Shown piece after piece: positions 43,951 through 53,306 of a stretch of 64,000 nt of DNA. The stretch is from Geminicoccaceae bacterium. Lineage in GTDB: Bacteria > Pseudomonadota > Alphaproteobacteria > Geminicoccales > Geminicoccaceae. Positions within the stretch are counted from its first letter, which is position 1. The number at the start of each line of letters is the position of its first letter. Both the position numbers and the translations under genes were made by a program. The stretch is taken from positions 1-64,000 of the forward strand of contig JANQPX010000057.1 of assembly GCA_028285265.1 (NCBI GenBank), given 5' to 3'. Under the pieces are notes generated by a model. The model was not told where the DNA came from, searched no databases, and saw only the letters and a list, made by a program, of their open reading frames with translations.

Positions 43951-44858
43951 GCGCGCATCTTTCGAGCAATGCGTGGATCGAGAGTGTCACGAAGGCCATC
44001 GCCAACGATGTTCACAGCGAGCACAGTGAGCGCGAGCGCGATGCCGGGATAGAAGATGATCCAGGGGGTCAGCTGAAAATACGTACGACCTTCGGCCATA
44101 ATGTTGCCCCAAGAAGGGATCTCTGGAGGAATTCCAGCACCTAAGAAGCCGAGGATCGATTCCGTCAGCATCGCCGCGCCGCAGATGTAGGTAGCCTGTA
44201 CAATCAAGGGGGCGATGGTATTGGGTAAGATGTGGCGATAGAGGATCAGCGGGAGCTTGGTGCCGGCCGAAATGGCGGCTTCAACATAGGGCTCCTCGCG
44301 AACCGTTAGGACAACCGAACGCACCAGACGAACGACGCGCGGGATTTCTGGAACGGTGATCGCAATGATCACGGTTGAAAGGGTGGCCCCTGAGATTGAA
44401 ATCAAAGCGATCGCGAGCAGAATGGCCGGAATTGCCATCAACCCATCCATAATGCGCATGATGACAGCATCAAGCGAGCGAACATAGCCGGCAATGAGTC
44501 CGAGCAGAAGGCCTATGCCGGTAGCAATGATGGCAACCGCAATGCCAACAACCAACGAGACACGCGCACCATGAATGACGCGTACGAATACGTCTCGACC
44601 TAGAAAGTCCGTGCCGAACCACCATTCCGAAGACGGTGGCTTCAATCGGCTCATGACGTTTTGCTCGGTCGGCGGAATAGTGAAAAGCGGCCAGATGGCC
44701 GCGATCAGCACCATGATCAGAAGCAGCAGCCCGCCCCAGAAAACGGAACGGTTTCTGAGGAGTAACTGCCAGATCGACAGCTGTTGGCGCTCGGAAACGA
44801 GGTCATCGGCGGCCTCCAAAGCCGGTTCATCGACCGTTGGTTTGGTCACCGCCATCAA
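43947..44858 (-). CDS. Peptide-type ABC permease (DppC-like)
   Basis: The 303-residue protein has an N-terminal segment (NRSVFWGGLLLLIMVLIAAI), the OppC-type linker PPSSEWWFGTDFLGRDVFVR, and the permease loop EEPYVEAAISAGTKLPLILY with HILPNTIAPLIVQ. About six transmembrane segments are predicted. It forms the inner-membrane channel with the next gene and the fused ATPase. It overlaps both neighbours by four bases. Confidence 0.92.
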   Translation of the reverse strand: MMAVTKPTVDEPALEAADDLVSERQQLSIWQLLLRNRSVFWGGLLLLIMVLIAAIWPLFTIPPTEQNVMSRLKPPSSEWWFGTDFLGRDVFVRVIHGARVSLVVGIAVAIIATGIGLLLGLIAGYVRSLDAVIMRIMDGLMAIPAILLAIALISISGATLSTVIIAITVPEIPRVVRLVRSVVLTVREEPYVEAAISAGTKLPLILYRHILPNTIAPLIVQATYICGAAMLTESILGFLGAGIPPEIPSWGNIMAEGRTYFQLTPWIIFYPGIALALTVLAVNIVGDGLRDTLDPRIARKMRA

Positions 44859-45799
44859 TAGCGAATCCTGGGATCAAACAGCGTATAGCTGAGATCAATC
44901 AAGAGGTTGATCATGATGTAGATGAAACTGAAAAACAGAATGAGGCCTTGAATGATGGGATAATCGCGAGCGAGGACCGCATCCAGCACCAGGCGACCAA
45001 GTCCCGGAATATTATAGACAGACTCCGTAACCACCACACCGCCGATGAGGAGAGCAATGCCGATGCCGATTACCGTTACAATCGGAACAGCAGCATTTCT
45101 CAGCGCATGACGGAGCAGAATCTTAAATTCCGATTGCCCCTTGGCGCGAGCGGTCCGGATGTAGTCCTCCTCGAGAACCTCAATCACGGATGCTCGAGTC
45201 ATGCGTGCAATCAGAGCGATAAAGATGACGCTCAGCGTCAGCGTTGGCAGCGTGATATGGTACAAGAATGGCCCGATACCTTCGGTGAAGGGGGACTTAT
45301 ACCCCTGAACTGGCATCATCTTGAGTTGAATAGCCAAGACATAGATCAGGATATAACCGAGGACGAAAACCGGTACAGAAAAGCCACCAACAGAGAACAT
45401 CATGACACCACGATCGACAAAGCTCCCAGCGCGCCAAGCGGCGAGCGTGCCGAGAGGTACGGCCACCAAAACAGAGAACAAAATGGTTGTTAGGGCCAAG
45501 AGCAACGTGGGTTCGATGCGCTGGCCGATGAGCTCGGTCACCGGTTTCTTTGAAAAGATCGATTGGCCAAGATCGCCCTGTGCTAATTGGCCGACCCATT
45601 GGGCGAGCTGCACCGGAATCGGCTCGTTCAGGCCGAGCTGTTCGCGAATACGCTCGACGTCCTCGGTGGTGGCATAATCGCCTGCTATCACGGCTGCAGG
45701 ATCACCGGGAGCCAGGCGGAGCATCAAGAAGACGAACACCGCCACGATGAGCATCACGGGGATGGTCGCTAGGATGCGCTTTGCTACATAGCCGAGCAT
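44855..45799 (-). CDS. Peptide-type ABC permease (DppB-like)
   Basis: The 314-residue protein starts MLGYVAKRILATIPVMLIVA, typical of DppB/OppB, with APGDPAAVIAGDYATTEDVE in the first periplasmic loop, EEDYIRTARAKGQSEFKILL as the EAA loop, and VVTESVYNIPGLGRLVLDAV. It has six membrane segments. It is the first permease of the operon, separated from the binding-protein gene by a strong stem-loop at 45823-45858. Confidence 0.93.
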   Translation of the reverse strand: MLGYVAKRILATIPVMLIVAVFVFLMLRLAPGDPAAVIAGDYATTEDVERIREQLGLNEPIPVQLAQWVGQLAQGDLGQSIFSKKPVTELIGQRIEPTLLLALTTILFSVLVAVPLGTLAAWRAGSFVDRGVMMFSVGGFSVPVFVLGYILIYVLAIQLKMMPVQGYKSPFTEGIGPFLYHITLPTLTLSVIFIALIARMTRASVIEVLEEDYIRTARAKGQSEFKILLRHALRNAAVPIVTVIGIGIALLIGGVVVTESVYNIPGLGRLVLDAVLARDYPIIQGLILFFSFIYIMINLLIDLSYTLFDPRIRY

Positions 45800-45822
45800 A
45801 TCCCGCCCTTCCTTGGATTCGT

Positions 45823-45858
45823 GTCGAGCCGAGCCGCGGGTCTGCGGCTCGGCTCGAC
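45823..45858 (-). promoter_or_regulatory. Intercistronic stem-loop after the binding-protein gene
   Basis: A perfect 15-base inverted repeat, GTCGAGCCGAGCCGC (45823-45837) and GCGGCTCGGCTCGAC (45844-45858), with a six-base loop lies between the binding-protein gene and its permeases. There is no T-run, so it is probably an RNA-stabilising or partial-termination element that raises binding-protein mRNA over permease mRNA. Confidence 0.7.
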
Positions 45859-45868
45859 AGGCGTCACG

Positions 45869-47452
45869 CTATTCGACTGACATGTTCCAGAAGAACTGGA
45901 CAGGTGATTTGATTAAGCCTTGGACGTTGTCGCGGTACGCGACGGGGACAAAAAACTGACCGAGCTGACCTGAAGCACCGATGCCCCAAAGGCGCTCTTG
46001 CACCTTCTCGGCGATGGCTTTCTTGTCTTCTGCCGAGGCTGCGAGCGCAAAAGCGGCGCGCTGCTCTTCAAGATCTGCGTCGTCGGGCCACCCGAACCAG
46101 CCTTTATCGGGATTACCGGAAAACGCATTGGCGAGGGGATCAATCACGTCGGCTCCAATCCACCAGGTATGGAACATGTTCCAGCCGCCCTCACTGACCG
46201 GCTCACGTTGCGCCCGCCTGGATACCAGCGTTGACCAGTCCATCGCTTGCACATCGACTTCGAAACCAGCTTTTCTTAGCTTCTCCGCGGTAATCAGAGA
46301 GAACGCTGAGAGTACCGGCACATCTGTTGGCTGCATAATGACAACGGGCGTGCCGTCGTAGCTCGTCGCGCCGAGAGCCGCCTTAGCGTCGTCGATCGAA
46401 CCCTTCTTGATGTTGTCGGATCCGACCTCATTCTCGAGAGGTGTTCCGCAGGGATAGACGGAGTAACACGTCTTCCAGAATTGCGGATCGCCGATTGCGC
46501 CCGCGAGGTAGTCCTCTTGCTTCATCGCCATAATGGCGGCCTGACGCACCTCGACATCATCAAACGGTGGGTGAAGGTGGTTAAACCTGGCAAAGCCGAT
46601 ATTGCCGAGCGGATCGTTGATTTCCACGACGACCCCGTCGGCTGCGGAAAGGATCGGCATCAAATCGTTGGATGGGCTCTCGAAATAATCAACTTCGCCG
46701 GCGATCAGTGCATTCATTGCCGTGGTCTGATCGGGGAAGTAGGTCCAGATGACTTTGTCCACCTTCGCGACTTTGCCGCCTGCGGCTGCTGAAGGTGGCT
46801 CGTCCCGTGGGACGTAGTCCTCATTCTTTGTGTAGACCACAGTCGAGCCCGGTACCCACTCATCGGCCTCAAACTTAAAGGGTCCGGAGCCAATCTGTTC
46901 CGGTACCTGTTCGTCGGGCGACGTTGCGGCGATTCGCGCAGGCATAATGAAGGGAACGTTGGACGAGATCTTGCCGATGGATTCCAACACCAGGCCAAAC
47001 GGAACATTCAGCTTAAACTGAAACGTGTTGTCGTCGACCGCGACCATCTCGCTCATCGCCGCCATGAGCTGCTGGCCCATGCCATCCTTGGCTCCCCAGC
47101 GCTCAAGCGATGCAATGACGTCGGCCGAGGTGACAGGGGCGCCATCGTGAAATTTCTGTCCAGGACGCAGGGTGAACGTCCATTCCAGACCGTCGTCCGA
47201 AACCTCCCAAGTGTCGACCATCTGCGGCTGCGGCTCGAAGTTCTCATCCATGGCAAACAGGGTGTCGTAGATGAGATACCCATGATTGCGGCTGATGTAA
47301 GCCGTTGTCCAAATTGGATCCAAGACCTTCAGGTCGGCATGCGGGATAACCCTGAGAACTTTTTCGGCAGAGGCTGTTGTTGGTGACAACGAGCCAAGTG
47401 ATAACAACATCGCTGCCGCCGCTAAGACACTTCGGCGCTTCCAGCCTTCCAT
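45869..47452 (-). CDS. Peptide-type ABC periplasmic binding protein (SBP_bac_5)
   Basis: The 527-residue protein starts MEGWKRRSVLAAAAMLLSLG, a signal peptide, then EKVLRVIPHADLKVLDPIWT and LEWTFTLRPGQKFHDGAPVT, the classic family-5 signature. It would capture a peptide or similar ligand for the DppBC/DF-like membrane proteins. ATG at 47452 follows AGGGAG by seven bases; the frame extends to 47557 but the leader is not signal-like. Late residues have GWFGWPDDADLEEQRAAFAL. Confidence 0.92.
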   Translation of the reverse strand: MEGWKRRSVLAAAAMLLSLGSLSPTTASAEKVLRVIPHADLKVLDPIWTTAYISRNHGYLIYDTLFAMDENFEPQPQMVDTWEVSDDGLEWTFTLRPGQKFHDGAPVTSADVIASLERWGAKDGMGQQLMAAMSEMVAVDDNTFQFKLNVPFGLVLESIGKISSNVPFIMPARIAATSPDEQVPEQIGSGPFKFEADEWVPGSTVVYTKNEDYVPRDEPPSAAAGGKVAKVDKVIWTYFPDQTTAMNALIAGEVDYFESPSNDLMPILSAADGVVVEINDPLGNIGFARFNHLHPPFDDVEVRQAAIMAMKQEDYLAGAIGDPQFWKTCYSVYPCGTPLENEVGSDNIKKGSIDDAKAALGATSYDGTPVVIMQPTDVPVLSAFSLITAEKLRKAGFEVDVQAMDWSTLVSRRAQREPVSEGGWNMFHTWWIGADVIDPLANAFSGNPDKGWFGWPDDADLEEQRAAFALAASAEDKKAIAEKVQERLWGIGASGQLGQFFVPVAYRDNVQGLIKSPVQFFWNMSVE

Positions 47453-47625
47453 CTCGACACTCCCTATAGGTTCGTTTTCAAGAGGGCGTTCTGTGAGCCC
47501 TGGCCAGGCCCTTTTTTCATTTAAGGCACTGTAACATGGGCAAGTCAACGCCGGCACATCCCAGCTCTCCTTTCCATGTAGAGCAATCTTTGCCCGGGAA
47601 AATAAGCAAGGGTCCTCTCTGTTTC

Positions 47626-47665
47626 TTGTGATTCAGGGGACAGATTGTTATGAATCATAACAATC
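47626..47665 (+). promoter_or_regulatory. Promoter with palindromic operator, crotonase gene
   Basis: A -35 candidate TTGTGA (47626-47631) and -10 candidate TATGAA (47649-47654) are 17 bases apart. A perfect 23-base palindrome covers the -10: GATTGTTATGA (47643-47653), one central A, and TCATAACAATC (47655-47665). This layout suits a repressor, and the arms look like MarR-family sites; a MarR gene lies at 50394. The crotonase TTG is 36 bases further on. Confidence 0.55.
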
Positions 47666-47701
47666 GTCATCAGAGTTGCTCCTGCTTTGGAGGTCCAAGC
47701 T

Positions 47702-48499
47702 TTGCCCACACTGCAAGACGCGCTCGACAGGTTACCGAAAGAGCTGACCGCGGATCTCCGTGGCGCTGTTCTCGTGCTCAGACTCGCGCGACCTGCCAAA
47801 CGGAACGCGTTGAATGACGCCATGATCGAAGGTCTGCGCGACCTTTTCAGCGGTCTCGGCGAGCCCGTCAAAGCGGTGGTGCTCGAAGGCGAGGGGGAGC
47901 ACTTCTCAGCAGGGCTCGATCTGAGCGAGGTGGGGGAGCGTGACGTGATTGCCGGCATCGCCCATTCGCGATCTTGGCATCAGGCTTTCGAGCAGATCCA
48001 ATTCGGACAGGTGCCGGTTATCGCAGTCCTCAAGGGTGCGGTGGTCGGTGGGGGGCTGGAGCTCGCTTGTGCCGCACATGTTCGTGTCGCCGAGCGTTCT
48101 GTCTTTTATGCGCTTCCTGAAGCACAGCGCGGTATCTTTGTCGGCGGGGGCGGTGCGGTGCGCCTGCCACGGTTGATTGGCACATCGCGGATGATGGACA
48201 TGATGCTGACGGGCCGCGTCTACGGTGCCGAAGAAGGCGAGGTCGTTGGCCTATCGAGCTATCTCGTGGACGACGGAGAAGGCTTAGACAAGGCTTTTGT
48301 GTTGGCGGAGCGCATGGCTGCAAATGCGTGGCTTACCAATTATGCGGTCCTTCAGGTCTTGCCCAGGATCGTCGAGAGCGATCCTGCAAGTGGTTTCATG
48401 ACGGAAGCGCTCATGGCAGCGATCGCACAGGCTGACCCAGCAGCAAAAGGTCGTCTCCGTGACTTTCTGGAAAAGCGTGCTGCGAAAGTCAAAGAGTGA
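47702..48499 (+). CDS. Enoyl-CoA hydratase/isomerase family protein
   Basis: The 265-residue crotonase has LRLARPAKRNALNDAMIEGL, FSAGLDLSEVGERD (oxyanion loop one), GAVVGGGLELACAAHVRVAE (oxyanion loop two) and ARSVFYALPEAQRGIFVGGG-like strands. The hydratase catalytic Glu positions are LPEAQRG and FVGGGGAV, so one of two is retained. A CoA-thioester hydratase, isomerase or hydrolase role fits. Start: GGAGG at 47689-47693 lies eight bases before TTG 47702, which fixes this start over TTG 47687. Its expression is probably controlled by the operator just upstream. Confidence 0.87.
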   Translation: MPTLQDALDRLPKELTADLRGAVLVLRLARPAKRNALNDAMIEGLRDLFSGLGEPVKAVVLEGEGEHFSAGLDLSEVGERDVIAGIAHSRSWHQAFEQIQFGQVPVIAVLKGAVVGGGLELACAAHVRVAERSVFYALPEAQRGIFVGGGGAVRLPRLIGTSRMMDMMLTGRVYGAEEGEVVGLSSYLVDDGEGLDKAFVLAERMAANAWLTNYAVLQVLPRIVESDPASGFMTEALMAAIAQADPAAKGRLRDFLEKRAAKVKE

Positions 48500-48912
48500 T
48501 GCGGCCAGCGGCCCCGAGGGTTGACAGACAAGCCTGGTAATCACCTCCAGAAGGCTAGGTGATGCGGGAAACCAAGGCTTGAACAGAGGATGTTGATGGT
48601 CCTTCCGGTCTTCCTCGGTCCGATCATTCCCGGCTGGCGTTCTTAGGGCGGTCGTTTCTCGAGCGGGGTGGAGCTGGCATGAGCCGCATGGGAATTGATG
48701 GTTGCGTTGGGTTGGTGATGACGCGGTCTAGGCTTTGGTCGGATCACTCAGTAGTTCGTGATCCACCAGGCGTTTGCAATCCATACGGATGTCGCTGTGT
48801 CCGTAGCGCAGATCAGTCAGTGTTTGGCCTTGAGAGATCGAGCGAGAGCTAACGATGAACTGCATGTTCCGCGCGCGTCAGCCGTGATGATACTTGGGAA
48901 AGGAGAGTGATC
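48500..48912. other. Intergenic region before thiolase gene
   Basis: I see no gene in about 410 bases. An inverted repeat GGATCAC (48741-48747) and GTGATCC (48758-48764) with a ten-base loop is the only structure noted. The thiolase promoter must lie here but I cannot place it. Confidence 0.4.
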
Positions 48913-50166
48913 ATGGCGCCCACTGGTGATGCTTATATCAGTGACTGGGGGGATGCATGGCTTTTGGATGGTGTACGAACTCCCTTTACCGACTTGAATG
49001 GTGCTCTGGCCCTGATCTCGCCGATTGATCTTGGCATTAAGGCGGCGCGCTCAATCCTGATGCGCTCCGGGACATCCCCTTTGGATATTGGTGCTGTGAT
49101 TGCCGGCTGCATGGCGCAAGCAAGCTATGATGCCTACATGACGCCGCGGCACATTGGTCTCTATTCCGGCGTACCGCGTGTTGTACCCGCCTATCTTTTG
49201 CAGCGGGTCTGCGGCACCGGCGTCGAAGTTCTTTCTCAGGCGGCCGACGCCGTGAGTTTGGGCAGGGCTGATGTCGTGCTTTGCGTCGGTACCGAGTCGA
49301 TGAGCAGGAACCCGATTGCTGCCTATACCCATCGCGGCGGGTTTCGCATGGGACAGGTCGAATTTAAGGACTTCCTTTGGGAGGCCCTCATTGATCCTGC
49401 CGCCGATGTCACCATGGGAGGCACGGCAGAGAATCTCGCCAAACGCTACGAGATCAGCCGTGAAGATGTCGATCGTTTTGCCTCCCAGAGCTTTGATCGC
49501 GCACTTGCGGCGCGAGATAATGGTTTTCTTGCTGGCGAGATCGCACCTGTCATCAGCGAGAGCTTCAATATTGATGGCTTGAGACCACGTGGAATCCGTC
49601 TGTCACGGAAGATCAATGCTGTTACCGAAGACAGTCATATCCGTTCCTCCCCGCCTGAGGTTCTGGCAAAAATCCGACCGGCCTTTGGTGGTGTTCAGAC
49701 GGGAGGCAACAGCTCTGCGGTTGTGGATGGGGCTGCCGCCGCCCTTGTGGCCTCAGGGCGCTACATTGCGCGACACGACAAAAGACCGTTGGCAAAGATC
49801 CATGCATCGGTCGCGATCGGCGTTGATCCTGACATCATGGGCATTGGCCCGGTGCCGGCAATCCAACGGCTTCTCCGGCATGCGGGGTTATCATTGGACA
49901 TGATCGATCGCATCGAAATTAACGAGGCGTTTGGCGCCCAGGTCATGGCTTGTGCTCGCGAACTTGGCCTTGATGAGCGGAGGCTGAATGTTAATGGTGG
50001 GGCGATCGCCATCGGCCATCCACTTGCAGCAACGGGGATTCGTCTCGCAACAACGGTTTCCCGCGAGTTAAAGCATCAAAACATGCGCTACGGTGTTGCG
50101 TCCGCTTGTATCGGCGGTGGCCAAGGCATCGCCATGCTGCTCGAGAACCCAGATCACGGTACATGA
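48913..50166 (+). CDS. Thiolase (acetyl-CoA acetyltransferase family)
   Basis: The 417-residue protein has the nucleophile loop QRVCGTGVEVLSQAADAVSL, containing the active Cys, INEAFGAQVMACARELGLD, GGAIAIGHPLAATGIRLATT with the catalytic His, and ASACIGGGQGIAMLLE with the second Cys. It should join or split acyl-CoA thioesters. AAAGGAG lies eight bases before ATG 48913. With the crotonase and MarR genes it may form a small acyl-CoA degradation locus. Confidence 0.92.
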   Translation: MAPTGDAYISDWGDAWLLDGVRTPFTDLNGALALISPIDLGIKAARSILMRSGTSPLDIGAVIAGCMAQASYDAYMTPRHIGLYSGVPRVVPAYLLQRVCGTGVEVLSQAADAVSLGRADVVLCVGTESMSRNPIAAYTHRGGFRMGQVEFKDFLWEALIDPAADVTMGGTAENLAKRYEISREDVDRFASQSFDRALAARDNGFLAGEIAPVISESFNIDGLRPRGIRLSRKINAVTEDSHIRSSPPEVLAKIRPAFGGVQTGGNSSAVVDGAAAALVASGRYIARHDKRPLAKIHASVAIGVDPDIMGIGPVPAIQRLLRHAGLSLDMIDRIEINEAFGAQVMACARELGLDERRLNVNGGAIAIGHPLAATGIRLATTVSRELKHQNMRYGVASACIGGGQGIAMLLENPDHGT

Positions 50167-50393
50167 GGGCCCCATGAGCGATCCTCATCGAGCGCAATCC
50201 CCCGCCTGCTATATCGATGGGTCGAGGTCCTTTCGATACGCTCTGCGATCCTCGCCACACGACGAACCGCGGGACTCGCATCGTCTTTGCCTAGTGCAAC
50301 GGGCCGCGAGCAGCATTCGTGAACCTATCCAACCTTCGGTCAAGCAAACGACCGGTGCTGTATCCTCACTTGATTGATCGATCGGAGCCAGCT

Positions 50394-50894
50394 GTGGATC
50401 AGATGCATCCCGTGGACATGGGCCCCTTGCCGGATCTCATTGGCTATATGCTACGCCGTGCGCAGGTCGCAGTCTTTCAAGACGTAAATCGATGCTTTGC
50501 TGAAGCTGCTATCCGTCCAGCTGACTATGGCGTTCTCATTGTGGTATCGAAAAACCCTGGTCTGAACCAAACCTCAGTCGGTGATGCGCTCGGAATCAAG
50601 CGGTCTAATCTTGTGCCATTGGTCGACCGGCTCGAACGACGGGGGCTTCTTGAACGGCGACCGGCGGCCGATGATCGGCGCGCCTACGCCTTAACGTTGA
50701 CCGAGGAAGGGCACAACGTTCTCGGACGCCTCGATGCAAAGCGCGCGGAACAAGAGGCCAGGTTGAAACAACGAATCGGTGCAGACCGAGCCGATAGCCT
50801 GCTGGATATGTTGCATCGCCTCGCTGCTATAGCTGATGACGAGTGTCTGCCTTCTAAGACTGGCGAACAGATTGCCAGGGCGCGACAGCGATGA
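50394..50894 (+). CDS. MarR family transcriptional regulator
   Basis: The 166-residue protein has the winged helix: FAEAAIRPADYGVLIVVSKN, then QTSVGDALGIKRSNLVPLVD as the recognition helix region and RRGLLERRPAADDRRAYALT as the wing with the conserved DxR. Dimer helices close it. GGAG six bases before GTG 50394 supports that start; the frame is open back to 50319. Adjacent to a thiolase gene, it is a good candidate for the repressor of the palindrome at 47643-47665. Confidence 0.88.
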   Translation: MDQMHPVDMGPLPDLIGYMLRRAQVAVFQDVNRCFAEAAIRPADYGVLIVVSKNPGLNQTSVGDALGIKRSNLVPLVDRLERRGLLERRPAADDRRAYALTLTEEGHNVLGRLDAKRAEQEARLKQRIGADRADSLLDMLHRLAAIADDECLPSKTGEQIARARQR

Positions 50895-50941
50895 AGTCTC
50901 CGTTGGACCGCTTAAGCTGGTTTCGTCATCCCGTGTGAACC

Positions 50942-52402
50942 TTAGAGCACGTCAGCGCCGAAATTACGGGCTGGGTCCAATTCGGCCGGAAGCTTGCCGA
51001 GCGGCTTAGCCGCATCGCCCGCAGGGCGCAAAAGAAGGCGTCCTCGTCCGCGTTTGGCATGACATGCTCCACCATCTATGATCACCTCGCCGCGTGAGAG
51101 CACGGTGACGGGCCAGCCGGTCAGCGTCATGCCGGCATACGGGCAGTATCCGGTGGCGTCATGCGTAGAGTCATGTCCCAGTGTCACCTTCATGTCCGGG
51201 TCCCAAATGGCAATATCGGCGTCGGCACCGATGGCGATCGTGCCCTTTTGGGGATGCAGGCCATAGAGTCGTGCGCCATTGGTGCAGCAGAGCTCGACGA
51301 AACGATGAATGTCGATCCTGCCTCGCCTCACACCTTCGGAGAACAAAAGAGGCATACGCAACTCCAATCCCGGGAGGCCATTTGCGATCTCCCGAAAGCT
51401 CGGATCCTTACTCCTTGCAAGCTTGCCGTGCTCATCGAAGCTGTAAGGCGCATGATCTGATGAGAAGACTTGAAACGTGCCATTGGCTAGACCTCGCCAG
51501 ATCGCCGTCTGATCCTCTTGATCTCTTGGCGGCGGACTGCAGCACCACATCGCTCCATCGACGCCTGGTTTGTCTAGATCCTCTGCCGTCAAGAATAGGT
51601 ATTGCGGGCAGGTCTCGCCGTAGATTCGCTGCCCTCGATCCTGTGCAGCACGGATCACCTTCATCGAGCCTTCGGTCGAAACGTGAAAGATAGTGAGCGG
51701 CTGATCCAGCATCTCAGCCATCTGAATTGCTCGTGAAACGGCTTCAGTTTCTGCGAGCCGCACATGGCTGACGGCGTGATATTTTGGCGATCGATATCCC
51801 TTTTGGAGCAATTTATCGGCGAGCCAATGGATCATGCCGTGATTTTCAGCATGAACGACAACCATCGCATGCTCTTTTCGAGCGAGCGCCAATACGTCCA
51901 ACATCTGCTCGTCCGAGACCCTGATGTTGTCATAGGTCATAAACAGTTTGATCGAGCTGAAACCTTCCTGGATGAGCGCTGGTAACTCGCTATCAAGAAC
52001 CTCTGGTGACGGATCGGAAACAATCATATGAAAGGCGTGATCAATGACGGCCTTTTTGGCGCAGGCTCGATAGTCATCGACGACCGTCTTTAGCGATTGT
52101 CCACGATGCTGAGCAGCAAACGGGATGACGGTTGTCGTGCCGCCATAGGCAGCCGACATCGTACCGGTATAAAAATCATCCGCCGTCATGATGCCAAAGG
52201 CGGAAAGCTGCTCGATATGGCAGTGGCTGTCCACGCCGCCGGGCAAAACGAGCTTGCCCGAAGCATCGATCTCACGGATGCCTCTTCCGAGCCTTTCCCC
52301 AAGTGCCGTGATTCGCCCCTGTCGAATGCCTATGTCGGCAGTCATACGATCGCTCGCCGTGATCACGTCGCCGGCGCGTATCACCAGATCAAAGTCTTCC
52401 AA
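50942..52402 (-). CDS. D-hydantoinase/dihydropyrimidinase
   Basis: The 486-residue amidohydrolase has the metal motif LPGGVDSHCHIEQ, the SIKLFMTYDN strand carrying the carbamylated Lys, VVVHAENHGMIHWLADKLL, LTIFHVSTEGSMKVIRA and VFSSDHAPYSFDEHGK. It hydrolyses cyclic ureides such as dihydropyrimidines or hydantoins. Its start is TTG at 52402, preceded by GAGGG at four to five bases. No carbamoylase or dihydropyrimidine dehydrogenase gene is beside it. Confidence 0.92.
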   Translation of the reverse strand: MEDFDLVIRAGDVITASDRMTADIGIRQGRITALGERLGRGIREIDASGKLVLPGGVDSHCHIEQLSAFGIMTADDFYTGTMSAAYGGTTTVIPFAAQHRGQSLKTVVDDYRACAKKAVIDHAFHMIVSDPSPEVLDSELPALIQEGFSSIKLFMTYDNIRVSDEQMLDVLALARKEHAMVVVHAENHGMIHWLADKLLQKGYRSPKYHAVSHVRLAETEAVSRAIQMAEMLDQPLTIFHVSTEGSMKVIRAAQDRGQRIYGETCPQYLFLTAEDLDKPGVDGAMWCCSPPPRDQEDQTAIWRGLANGTFQVFSSDHAPYSFDEHGKLARSKDPSFREIANGLPGLELRMPLLFSEGVRRGRIDIHRFVELCCTNGARLYGLHPQKGTIAIGADADIAIWDPDMKVTLGHDSTHDATGYCPYAGMTLTGWPVTVLSRGEVIIDGGACHAKRGRGRLLLRPAGDAAKPLGKLPAELDPARNFGADVL

Positions 52403-52553
52403 AATGCCCTCGCATGCCCTCGTACGACGCCATTATGCGGACGGTGTCGATGATCGCAACATCTTGGTGGCAGCCGGTTGACCACGATGGACGCTCTCGT
52501 CAAGTTGATGCGTCTGAGCCAAAACGGGAGGCCGTGTACATTGGGGGCAAGGC

Positions 52554-53306
52554 ATGAGCGAGAATGCGCTGCAGGTTGATGATCTTAGCCACCGTTTCGG
52601 CAAGCGAAAGGCGTTGGCGTCGGTGTCGTTCGCGATCCCGCCCGGTGCCTTCACCATCCTTCTAGGTCAGAATGGTGCCGGCAAGAGCACGCTCTTCAAC
52701 CTGATCACCCGTCTATACAATAGCAAGTCAGGCCATATCCGCATTTTTGGCATCGACATGAGGACCAGTCCGAGGCCAGCACTCTCTAGGCTTGGCGTTG
52801 TCTTCCAACAACGGACTGTCGATCTCGATCTGAGTGTTCGTCAGAACTTATTGTATCATGGTGGACTTCATGGACTATCACCGGCTGAAGCGTCGGCCCG
52901 CGCCGAAGCAGAGCTCGAACGCTTCGAACTGGCAGATCGTAGCAACGACAAAGTGCGGGAATTGTCCGGGGGCCAGGTGCGTCGAGTTGAGATTGTTCGC
53001 GCATTGATGCATGAGCCAAAGCTGCTATTGCTCGACGAGCCGACGGTCGGTCTGGACATAGGCTCCCGCCAGACAATTCTCGACCACGTGCGCCGCCTTT
53101 GCGATCAGGACGGCATCGGCGTGCTTTGGGCCACCCACCTTATCGACGAAGCCAAAGACGCAGATGGCGTCGTCGTTCTCCATCAAGGTGAGGTGAAAGC
53201 GCTTGGAGCGCCGGACGCTGTCTGCGAGACAGTCGGCGCTTCAACCTTGCATGAAGCCTTCACCGTTCTGACACAATCAAAGGCGACAGAGGCAGTGCGG
53301 GCATGA
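52554..53306 (+). CDS. ABC exporter ATP-binding protein, PQQ-alcohol-dehydrogenase-associated type
   Basis: The 250-residue ATPase has Walker A LGQNGAGKSTLFNLITRLYN, VFQQRTVDLDLSVRQNLLYH, signature LSGGQVRRVEIVRALMHEPK, Walker B LLLLDEPTVGLDI and switch ATHLIDEAKDAD. The sequence style matches the ATPase that, with PedC, accompanies PQQ-dependent alcohol dehydrogenases in other proteobacteria. Here no quinoprotein genes are adjacent. It overlaps the permease by four bases. Confidence 0.88.
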   Translation: MSENALQVDDLSHRFGKRKALASVSFAIPPGAFTILLGQNGAGKSTLFNLITRLYNSKSGHIRIFGIDMRTSPRPALSRLGVVFQQRTVDLDLSVRQNLLYHGGLHGLSPAEASARAEAELERFELADRSNDKVRELSGGQVRRVEIVRALMHEPKLLLLDEPTVGLDIGSRQTILDHVRRLCDQDGIGVLWATHLIDEAKDADGVVVLHQGEVKALGAPDAVCETVGASTLHEAFTVLTQSKATEAVRA

